The notes below the pieces were generated by a model. That model made no database searches. It saw only the letters and a list, made by a program, of their open reading frames with translations, and had not been told where the DNA came from. A program made the position numbers and the translations under genes. Source: an uncultured Fenollaria sp. (GTDB taxonomy: Bacteria > Bacillota > Clostridia > Tissierellales > Peptoniphilaceae). Taken from it: a stretch of 12,235 nt of DNA. Below, in pieces: positions 6,624-12,235 of this stretch. The stretch covers positions 1 through 12,235 of the forward strand of contig NZ_CAKPYL010000046.1 of NCBI RefSeq assembly GCF_934202865.1, given 5' to 3'. How positions within the stretch are numbered: the first letter of the stretch is position 1; each line of letters begins with the position of its first letter.

Positions 6624-6654
6624 ATCCTTGAAACCCCTATTCAAGGATTTTTTT
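6624..6654 (+). terminator. riboswitch expression-platform terminator
   Basis: ATCCTTGAA (6624-6632) pairs perfectly with TTCAAGGAT (6640-6648) around a seven-base loop and is followed by seven T (6648-6654). Its left arm with two extra bases (ATATCCT, 6622-6628) is also complementary to AGGATAT (6548-6554) inside the B12 box. A ligand-free antiterminator pairing is therefore possible. This supports OFF-type control by cobalamin. Confidence 0.92.
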
Positions 6655-6668
6655 ATTCCAAAAACCGG

Positions 6669-6711
6669 CGAGAGAAAAGGGCGCGCTTCTCCTATTTTTC
6701 CTTTTCTCTCG
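6669..6711 (+). other. perfect 12-bp hairpin in the cbi operon leader
   Basis: CGAGAGAAAAGG (6669-6680) pairs without mismatch with CCTTTTCTCTCG (6700-6711) around a 19-base loop that starts GCGCGC and is otherwise pyrimidine-rich. It lies after the riboswitch terminator and ends 12 bases before the ribosome site. No T run follows, so it is not a terminator. The loop contains CTCC (6689-6692), complementary to GGAG of the ribosome site. Possible roles are 5'-end protection of the read-through mRNA or translational tuning; both are guesses. Confidence 0.6.
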
Positions 6712-6733
6712 AGTACATATTATGGAGGGTCAT

Positions 6734-8110
6734 ATGAAAAAGGCAATATTATTAAGTTTCTTTGGTACAACAAGGCTTAGAGAGCACGAGAGAGTTATTG
6801 ACAAATTTGTCAGTGGCTTTAAAAATGAATTTAAGGACTGTGATGTAGAGATATGCTTCACTTCAAGGATAGTTAAGAAGATACTTGAGAAGAAGGGCAT
6901 GTCTTTTAATGATGAGTGCGAGGCTATTAATAAGCTTAAGGAAGCAGGCTACAAAGACATAAGAGTCGTTTCGACAAACATCATTCCAGGTAAAGAGTAC
7001 AAGAAGCTTAAAAAGGTTTCAAATAGACTTACGTCGCCATTTATCAGTAACTCTAAGGACATAATGAAGCAGCTTGATAATATGACTACCATGGAACTAA
7101 AGGACGATGAAGAATTCATCTACGTGGGTCATGGTACTGATCACATCGCAGATAGGATATATGAAGATATTGACGAAGCGTTCAGAGCGCATAACAATAA
7201 ATATCACATGATGAGCATTGAAGGCAAGCTTGATCTTGATAGCGTGGTAGAAAATTTATCTAAGGACACTAAGATAATTTATTTAAGACCATTTATGTTA
7301 GTTTCTGGCGTTCACATGCTTCAGGATATTGCATCTGACGATGATGACTCAATCAAGTCAAGGCTAGAAAAGCTTGGCTACGAGGTAAAACTTATTGACA
7401 AGGGCCTTGGCGAAGAAGATTATTTCTTAAACGACTGCATAGAAAAGGTTAAGGCGATGGAAGAGTCGCTACTAAATATAGTTGGCGTTGGACCTGGCGA
7501 TGAAGATCTATTAACTGTTAAGGCTATACTTACTTTAAAAAATACAAACGCTGTCTTTGTTCTTGACAATAGAGGCCGTAATCTCGCTCTTGACACAGTT
7601 ATGAGCTACATTGACGACAAGCCCATAATCAAGATGCCATTTGACATGAAAAATGTAAGCGATGAATTATATAATGATTTAAAACTAAAACTTGAAGAAG
7701 TCTTAGCTGAATATAGAGACGTGAGCTTCATAACTATAGGCGATGCGGCAGTTTTTTCGACTCCTATGAACCTAACGAAGATACTTGATAAGAAGATAAA
7801 TATAAATTTAGTTAATGGCATGCCATCCTTTGTGGCACTGACTGCCATGAACCTAGAGCCGCTTATTGAAAAGGGCGAGAGCCTTGTAATAAGCGACAAT
7901 ACAGAGCTCGTTGAGGCGGCAAAGCCTGACAGAGCTGTTATACTTAAGGCTTCTATGAACAAGGATGCCGTTTTAAAGCTTAAAGATACTTACGAAGCAG
8001 AATATTTTAAGAGGATATCGATGCCAAACGAAATGTATCTTACAAACGAAGATGAAATACGCAAGGATAACGACTATATATCGCTATTCTACTTAAAGAA
8101 AAGGAAGTAA
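6734..8110 (+). CDS. cbiK/cbiL: CbiK-CbiL fusion: cobaltochelatase and cobalt-factor II C20-methyltransferase
   Basis: A 458-residue bifunctional enzyme. Residues about 1-240 are an anaerobic sirohydrochlorin cobaltochelatase (CbiK), starting KKAILLSFFGTT. The metal/catalytic triad is His133 (GHGTDH), Glu163 (SIEGKLDLD) and His194 (RPFMLVSGVHMLQDIASDD); the spacings of 30 and 31 residues match known CbiK enzymes. From about residue 247 a tetrapyrrole methylase follows: VGVGPGD (250-256), LLTVKAILTLK, ITIGDAAVFSTPMNL, and NGMPSFVALTAMNLEPLIEKGE. This pattern fits CbiL, which methylates C20 of cobalt-factor II using S-adenosylmethionine. The fused steps are consecutive, so the intermediate could be handed over. 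I chose ATG 6734 because GGAGGG (6724-6729) lies just before it; an in-frame ATG at 6722 overlaps that ribosome site. It is the first gene of the riboswitch operon, and cobD starts 3 bases after its stop. Confidence 0.92.
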   Translation: MKKAILLSFFGTTRLREHERVIDKFVSGFKNEFKDCDVEICFTSRIVKKILEKKGMSFNDECEAINKLKEAGYKDIRVVSTNIIPGKEYKKLKKVSNRLTSPFISNSKDIMKQLDNMTTMELKDDEEFIYVGHGTDHIADRIYEDIDEAFRAHNNKYHMMSIEGKLDLDSVVENLSKDTKIIYLRPFMLVSGVHMLQDIASDDDDSIKSRLEKLGYEVKLIDKGLGEEDYFLNDCIEKVKAMEESLLNIVGVGPGDEDLLTVKAILTLKNTNAVFVLDNRGRNLALDTVMSYIDDKPIIKMPFDMKNVSDELYNDLKLKLEEVLAEYRDVSFITIGDAAVFSTPMNLTKILDKKININLVNGMPSFVALTAMNLEPLIEKGESLVISDNTELVEAAKPDRAVILKASMNKDAVLKLKDTYEAEYFKRISMPNEMYLTNEDEIRKDNDYISLFYLKKRK

Positions 8111-8113
8111 ATT

Positions 8114-9130
8114 ATGCACGGAGCCAATTTTTATGATTATGACAAAAAACTCATAGATTTCAGCTCTAACATTAACGTATTTAATATGAACGAAAGACTT
8201 TTCTCCTTTATCAGAGATGACTTTGACCATGTCAATGTTTATCCCGACATAAAGGCGAGGGAAGCAATCAATAATGTAGCCACTTACTTGGCTTGTGATG
8301 CGTCTAATATTATCTTGGGCAATGGATCTATAGAGATAATTGATAGGGCGATACACAGGGCGGGTCGAGTGGTTATTTTTGACCCTTCGTTCTATGAGTA
8401 CGAGCTGAGAGCGAGTGTTTACAAAAAAGAACTGATTAGAATAAATTATAAAGATTTTAAAATAGATTTTGACGAATTAAATTTCTTAAAGGAGGGCGAC
8501 TTACTAATCCTCACTAACCCAAATAATCCTAATGGCAGGCTGCTTAAGAAGGAAAAATTAATCAAAGCGCAAGAGATATGTAAAGAGCATGAAGCGACAC
8601 TTTTACTTGACGAAGCCTTTATTGAGTTCACTATGCATGATTATGACAGCATAAAATTATTTAAGGGCGAGGACGTGATTGTAGTCAGAGCCATGACTAA
8701 GACCTTTGCCTTGCCTGGCGTGCGCTTTGGCTTTGCCTATGCGGCAAAGGACTTTAAGGACTACTATGATGAATTGAGCCTTGCTTGGTCGACTGGCTTT
8801 ATACAAAATGAAGCAGCAAAACTATTGGCAAATAGCGAAAAATATTTAAGTGAAACTAAAAAATATTATCAAGAAGAGAGAAATAGATTAAAAAATTTAT
8901 ACAAAGATTTTGAAAATTTTGAGATGATAGATAGCGATGCAAATTTCTATTTACTTAAATTAAAAAAATTTACAGACGAAGAAATGTATAAGATTATGCT
9001 CGAAAAGGGTATACTTCTAAGGAGGATGCAAGGATACAAGAACATTGATAATAATTATGTGCGCCTTGCAATAAGGACTCGCGAAGAGAATGATTATTTA
9101 CTTGAAAAACTAAGGGAGATAGAGAAGTGA
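8114..9130 (+). CDS. cobD: CobD-like threonine-phosphate decarboxylase
   Basis: A PLP-dependent fold-type I enzyme of 338 residues, close to the 340-365 usual for CobD and HisC. The N-terminus reads MHGANFYDYDKKLIDFSSNI, resembling the 'HGGN...DFS.NINP' opening of CobD. Other marks are YPD, GNGSIEII, the LTNPNNPNG cofactor loop, LLDEAFIEF, and TKTFALPGVRFGFA in which Lys196 should bind PLP. A C-terminal arginine region (VRLAIRT) would bind the carboxylate. CobD decarboxylates L-threonine O-3-phosphate to the aminopropanol phosphate used by CbiB. Histidinol-phosphate aminotransferase is the close alternative. The location between cbi genes, 3 bases after cbiK-cbiL and overlapping cbiA by 4 bases, favours CobD. 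Confidence 0.88.
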   Translation: MHGANFYDYDKKLIDFSSNINVFNMNERLFSFIRDDFDHVNVYPDIKAREAINNVATYLACDASNIILGNGSIEIIDRAIHRAGRVVIFDPSFYEYELRASVYKKELIRINYKDFKIDFDELNFLKEGDLLILTNPNNPNGRLLKKEKLIKAQEICKEHEATLLLDEAFIEFTMHDYDSIKLFKGEDVIVVRAMTKTFALPGVRFGFAYAAKDFKDYYDELSLAWSTGFIQNEAAKLLANSEKYLSETKKYYQEERNRLKNLYKDFENFEMIDSDANFYLLKLKKFTDEEMYKIMLEKGILLRRMQGYKNIDNNYVRLAIRTREENDYLLEKLREIEK

Positions 9131-10428
9131 AAGGCATATGCATAGCCGCAATGAACTCAAATAGCGGCAAGACAACTATAAGTTTAGCTTTGGCAAGACT
9201 GCTTGCAAATAATAATAATAAAGTGAAGTACCTTAAGAGCGGACCCGATTTTATCGATTCAAGGCTCGGCTCCTTCGCATCTAAGGGTGATTATGGCAAT
9301 GTTGACATCTTTATGCAAAGGGATGGAGCGACTGAAGTGGGAACAAGCGATGCTGACTACTGCGTTTTAGAAGGCGTCATGGGCTACTTAGACGGCATAT
9401 ATAATACGATGGAGGCATCAACTTATGCCAACGCAAAGGCTTTGGGGCTTAAAACAGTTTTAGTACTTACTCCAAAGGGCGAGATGTTTTCGCTGATTGC
9501 AAAGCTAAAAGGATTTATGGACTACGCTGATAATATAGTTGGCGTTATATTTAATAAGACGCATGCAAAACTATATTCGATATATAAGGATCTAGTTGAA
9601 AAAGAACTTGGCTTAGAAGTCTTTGGTAACATTGAAATGGACGAGGACTTTGCTATAGAAGATAAGGATCTTGGACTAGAACTACCAAGTGACATAAAGG
9701 CTTTTGACGAGAAGCTTGACAGGATAGCTGCAAAGTTAGAAAAGTCAATAGATTTAGAAAAGCTTTTAAAATATTTCGAAGTGGCAAAGACAGAAGAGAA
9801 AAAAGATTTTCCAAAGTCAATGGCCACTGTGGCAATAGCTTATGACAAAGCATTTAACTTCTACTACAAAGAGAATATAGATTTTCTTGAAAAATATTTT
9901 ACTGTGAAGTATTTTTCAGTCTTAGATTGTGAAGAAGTGCCTGAAGCAGATTTACTCTACATTGGCGGCGGCAACTTAAAAGATTATTTAGAGATAATCG
10001 AAAAATCAAAGTCCTTAGAAAGCATAAAGAAATATTATGAAAACGGCGGAAAAATATTTACCGAGGGCGAAGCGACTTACTTCTTAGCAGAAAGCTTTAA
10101 CGAGCACAAGATGCTTGGCCTTATAAAAGGCAAGGCTATTAGCGAAAAGAGGCTGCACAACTTTGGTTACGCTTATCTAAATCCATTAAGAAAGAATTTT
10201 TTATTTGATACGGACAAAATTTTCCATTCACAAGAATTTCATAAGAGCAGTTTAAATGATAATGAATTTAATTTATTTAAAGTAGAAAAACCATATAGAG
10301 AGGATACTTGGACGAGCTCTTTTGCAAATGAAAGAGTCGTTGCGATTGAGCAAAACATTTCCTTCGTTCAAGATGAAGAATATTTTTATAAAAAGATAGA
10401 TAGTTTAAGAGGTGAAAATGATGTATAA
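9127..10428 (+). CDS. cbiA: cobyrinate a,c-diamide synthase with inactive glutaminase domain
   Basis: CbiA amidates side chains a and c of cobyrinate using ATP. The 433-residue length is near the usual 450. The synthetase domain is recognisable: P-loop region NSNSGKTT (about 11-18), YLKSGPDFIDS, EGVMGYLDG. The C-terminal amidotransferase fold is also present: LLYIGGG, AESF, RLHNFGYAYL and QEFHKS. Its nucleophile elbow, normally AECGG, reads Thr312-Glu-Gly314-Glu-Ala316 (TEGEA), so the catalytic cysteine is glycine. The usual C-terminal histidine motif (about YVHLHF) is also absent; the corresponding stretch reads VVAIEQNISFV. The glutaminase half should be dead, leaving ammonia as the likely nitrogen source. 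The frame is intact and the fold preserved, so this is not simple decay. The GTG start overlaps the cobD stop (GTGA). Confidence 0.92.
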   Translation: MKGICIAAMNSNSGKTTISLALARLLANNNNKVKYLKSGPDFIDSRLGSFASKGDYGNVDIFMQRDGATEVGTSDADYCVLEGVMGYLDGIYNTMEASTYANAKALGLKTVLVLTPKGEMFSLIAKLKGFMDYADNIVGVIFNKTHAKLYSIYKDLVEKELGLEVFGNIEMDEDFAIEDKDLGLELPSDIKAFDEKLDRIAAKLEKSIDLEKLLKYFEVAKTEEKKDFPKSMATVAIAYDKAFNFYYKENIDFLEKYFTVKYFSVLDCEEVPEADLLYIGGGNLKDYLEIIEKSKSLESIKKYYENGGKIFTEGEATYFLAESFNEHKMLGLIKGKAISEKRLHNFGYAYLNPLRKNFLFDTDKIFHSQEFHKSSLNDNEFNLFKVEKPYREDTWTSSFANERVVAIEQNISFVQDEEYFYKKIDSLRGENDV

Positions 10429-11047
10429 TTACGACAATAACCCTATGAATATTGAAAACACAAGTATGGACATAATCGATAAGGAGCTTGTAGGAACAAA
10501 ATTTACTGATACTGAAAAGCTTATTGTGAAGAGAATGATTCACTCGACAGGCGATTTTGATTATAAGAACATAATTGATATAAGAAATAATTTTCTTAAT
10601 GAAGCGCTTGACGCGCTTAAGAATGGTGCCAAAATTTATACTGATACAAGGATGACTATGGCTGGCGTCAATGAAAATAGTTTAAAGAAGCTTAACTGCG
10701 AGATTATTAACCATATCAAGGACGACGATGTAAGGGAGCTTGCTAAAGAAAAGGGCACAACAAGAAGCTATCAAGCAATAGACAAGACTATAGGTGAAGA
10801 CATCGCCATCTACTCAGTAGGCAACGCACCAACAGCTCTATATAGAATCATAGAACTGATTAAAGAAGAAAAAATTCATCCAAAGGCAATAATTGGTGTG
10901 CCAGTCGGCTTCGTAGGCGCGGCTGAATCAAAGGAAGCACTTAGAGAAGTAGGAATAGCTCAAATCTCGACAGTGGGCAACAAAGGCGGCTCAAACGTAG
11001 CAGCATCAATAATTAACGCGCTTTTATATATTTTATATAGAAAATGA
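10421..11047 (+). CDS. cbiC: cobalt-precorrin-8 methylmutase CbiC
   Basis: Moves the methyl group from C11 to C12 of cobalt-precorrin-8, giving cobyrinate. The 208-residue protein has the family's catalytic histidine, His41 in KRMIHSTGDFDY, then TDTRMTMAGVN, TRSYQAI, SVGNAPTALYRIIELI and IIGVPVGFVGAAESKEAL, all strongly conserved in CbiC/CobH. I prefer ATG 10421, since AGAGGTG (10408-10414) then has a 6-base spacer. ATG 10418 and GTG 10412 are in frame, but the GTG lies inside the ribosome site. It overlaps cbiA by 8 bases and cbiD by 4, so translation is probably coupled. Its product is the substrate of CbiA, encoded just upstream. Confidence 0.95.
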   Translation: MYNYDNNPMNIENTSMDIIDKELVGTKFTDTEKLIVKRMIHSTGDFDYKNIIDIRNNFLNEALDALKNGAKIYTDTRMTMAGVNENSLKKLNCEIINHIKDDDVRELAKEKGTTRSYQAIDKTIGEDIAIYSVGNAPTALYRIIELIKEEKIHPKAIIGVPVGFVGAAESKEALREVGIAQISTVGNKGGSNVAASIINALLYILYRK

Positions 11048-12111
11048 ATAAATACGATATAGTTGATGGCAAAAGCCTTAGATATGGCTACACAACTGGC
11101 ACTTGCGCAGCTATTGCAACACATGCGGCGCTTATAAATCTATTGGATGCTCCAGTTAGTGAATACGACATAGATTTGCCATGCAATGAAACAATTAACG
11201 TTGCCATCAACTCAAATGAAAAGGGTGATGGCTACGCCATAAGCTCGGTTATAAAGGACGCTGGCGATGACCCAGACCAAACTAATGGTATAGAGATTTT
11301 TTCTAAAGTTGCTTTAAGGGATGATGGCAAGGTCATTATCAAGGGCGGCGAAGGCGTCGGCGTTTATACAAATGATTCAATCTTCGGCAAAAAGGGCGAA
11401 TACGCCATAAACAAAGTGCCAAGAGAGATGATTACTAAAGAGGTCGAGCTTTTAACTGATAAAGGCGCTGACGTTACAATATTTACTCCCATGGGTGTTG
11501 AAATCGGCAAGAAGACTTTCAATCCAAACATCGGTATAGAAGGCGGCATCTCGATAATTGGTTCGACTGGTCTAGTTAAACCTATGAGCGAAGATGCTCT
11601 GCTTAAAACTATAGAGCTTGAGATAAAAACGCTTTACCTCGATAAGGGCGCGAGGGAAATCGTTCTTACGCCAGGCAGTCACGGCCTTAAAGAGGCTAAT
11701 AGCATTGGTATAAAGGAAAATGTTGTTTTAACGAGTAATTACATCGGTGACTCGCTTAAGATGGCGTATGAAATTGGTTTTAGAAAGATTACGCTCGTGG
11801 GTCACATAGGTAAGTTTGCGAAGCTATCAATTGGTGTATTTAACACGCACTCAAAGAACGCCGACACACGTATGGAGGCCTTTGTATATTACCTTGCGAT
11901 GCTGAATAAGCCTTATGAGCTCATTAAAAAGGTGGATGCCTTTATCACAGCAGAAAAGTGCTACAATTACCTTTATGATGCAGGCTACAAGGACGTTTTG
12001 TGCGCTATGGAAGAGGGCTGCGCGAAAAGAGTTAAAACTTATCTAAAAGATGAGGCGCTTGAAGCCAGCGTAAAAGTATATTCGTTTGAAAAAGGAGTAT
12101 TAGATTGTTAA
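11044..12111 (+). CDS. cbiD: cobalt-precorrin-5B C1-methyltransferase CbiD
   Basis: CbiD methylates C1 of the ring in the oxygen-independent route, using S-adenosylmethionine; it is a marker of the anaerobic pathway. Its 355 residues are the normal length. Conserved parts are LRYGYTTGTCAAIATHAAL near the N-terminus, DAGDDPDQTNG, KGGEGVG, ISIIGSTGLVKPMSEDALL, and LVGHIGKFAKLSIGVFNTHS near residue 255. The start ATG overlaps the cbiC stop (ATGA). The end, SFEKGVLDC, comes just before or at the point where the sequence switches to secY, but the length and conserved domains suggest the gene is complete. A ribosome site, AGGAG (12093-12097), inside its end would serve the next gene, expected to be cbiE. 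Confidence 0.95.
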   Translation: MNKYDIVDGKSLRYGYTTGTCAAIATHAALINLLDAPVSEYDIDLPCNETINVAINSNEKGDGYAISSVIKDAGDDPDQTNGIEIFSKVALRDDGKVIIKGGEGVGVYTNDSIFGKKGEYAINKVPREMITKEVELLTDKGADVTIFTPMGVEIGKKTFNPNIGIEGGISIIGSTGLVKPMSEDALLKTIELEIKTLYLDKGAREIVLTPGSHGLKEANSIGIKENVVLTSNYIGDSLKMAYEIGFRKITLVGHIGKFAKLSIGVFNTHSKNADTRMEAFVYYLAMLNKPYELIKKVDAFITAEKCYNYLYDAGYKDVLCAMEEGCAKRVKTYLKDEALEASVKVYSFEKGVLDC

Positions 12112-12124
12112 TAGTTGTTGGAGT
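12105..12124 (+). other. likely cbiE start, overlapping the junction
   Basis: TTG at 12105 has an AGGAG ribosome site (12093-12097) 7 bases upstream and reads M-L-I-V-V-G-V. This is the normal opening of CbiE-type tetrapyrrole methylases, usually followed by GPG. Here the glycine-proline motif does not follow; the codons go on as the C-terminus of SecY. The stretch is therefore common to the start of one gene and the end of the other. That a true cbiE stood here is inferred from operon order and the ribosome site. Confidence 0.45.
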
Positions 12125-12194
12125 AGCGCTTGAAACATATAATCAAATAGAAAATCAACTTGTAAGTAGAAATTATAGTAGGAGTTATAAATAA
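12108..12194 (+). CDS. secY: SecY C-terminal fragment, misplaced
   Basis: In this frame the translation reads VVGVALETYNQIENQLVSR and ends after nine more residues at TAA 12192-12194. This is the well-conserved end of the SecY protein-export channel: the last part of helix 10 (LLIVVGVALET), then the basic cytoplasmic tail beginning with a Q..SQ-type motif. Nothing upstream in this frame resembles SecY; the frame meets a TGA at 12087 within cbiD. Only about the last 28 residues are present. The adk start overlaps the stop (TAATG), the usual secY-adk order of the ribosomal protein operon. Confidence 0.85.
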   Translation, partial: LIVVGVALETYNQIENQLVSRNYSRSYK

Positions 12195-12235
12195 TGAATA
12201 TAGTTTTTATTGCTCCACCTGCTGCTGGTAAAGGT
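12194..12235 (+). CDS. adk: adenylate kinase, N-terminal fragment
   Basis: The window ends 14 codons into this gene. The sequence MNIVFIAPPAAGKG matches the P-loop start of adenylate kinase (commonly GPPGAGKG), with alanine at two usual glycine positions. The enzyme interconverts ATP, AMP and ADP. ATG 12194 overlaps the secY stop by one base and has AGGAG (12179-12183) at a suitable distance. The secY-adk pair supports the call over other P-loop kinases. Confidence 0.85.
   Translation, partial: MNIVFIAPPAAGKG

Noticed and set aside
7606..7962. Minus-strand open frame of 118 codons within the CbiL domain, and other long antisense frames
   Set aside because: Serine- and leucine-rich shadow translations with no ribosome sites, opposite well-conserved genes.
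8114..9130. Histidinol-phosphate aminotransferase (hisC)
   Set aside because: The fold is shared, but the HGxN/DFS opening and the place inside a cbi operon with overlapping genes favour CobD.
12194..12235. CobU-type cobinamide kinase as the last gene
   Set aside because: The P-loop APPAAGKG fits adenylate kinase, and the SecY tail directly before it is the standard neighbour; CobU begins differently (GGxRSGKS).
1..12235. CRISPR array, tRNA or rRNA gene, phage or complete insertion sequence
   Set aside because: No regularly spaced repeats, cloverleaf sequences, rRNA stretches, integrase or complete transposase were seen on reading both strands.

Overview
The window looks like a contig from a low-GC, anaerobic, amino-acid-fermenting Firmicute; the style fits Peptoniphilaceae/Tissierellia (Peptoniphilus, Anaerococcus, Finegoldia), but that is inference. 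Support comes from the AT-rich sequence, strong Shine-Dalgarno sites, tightly overlapping genes, and an oxygen-independent cobalamin (vitamin B12) pathway (CbiK, CbiL, CbiC, CbiD) under an adenosylcobalamin riboswitch. All main genes are on the plus strand.

Layout. Bases 1-108 are a minus-strand scrap of a glycosyltransferase, butted against a plus-strand gene of unknown function that seems to lack its 5' end (about 120-743). Next come a DUF2089 regulator and a small membrane protein (888-1509) with their own promoter and terminator, and a glutaredoxin-like protein (1628-1912) with its own promoter. A close run follows: OmpR-type response regulator, sensor histidine kinase, small YkvA-like membrane protein, cobQ and cbiB (2002-6208), ended by a long terminator. 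A promoter, a class-I cobalamin riboswitch and an intrinsic terminator (6381-6654) then control a second run: a CbiK-CbiL fusion, cobD, cbiA, cbiC and cbiD (6734-12111). The sequence then switches abruptly to the 3' tail of secY and the start of adk, ribosomal-operon genes that do not belong there.

Pathway. CbiK inserts cobalt into sirohydrochlorin. CbiL, CbiD and CbiC modify the ring. CbiA amidates side chains a and c, and CobQ amidates b, d, e and g. CobD makes aminopropanol phosphate and CbiB attaches an aminopropanol group.

The most interesting observation is that both glutamine-dependent amidases have lost their glutaminase part, in different ways. CobQ lacks the whole glutamine amidotransferase domain but keeps the family's C-terminal tail. 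CbiA keeps the domain, but the nucleophile motif (usually AECGG) reads TEGEA and the usual C-terminal histidine motif is gone. This suggests corrinoid amidation driven by free ammonia, which is plausible in an ammonia-producing peptide fermenter.

Both ends look chimeric. The right junction lies in a short stretch that could be either the start of cbiE or the end of secY, so the foreign ends (about 110 and 130 bases) may be assembly or amplification artefacts.
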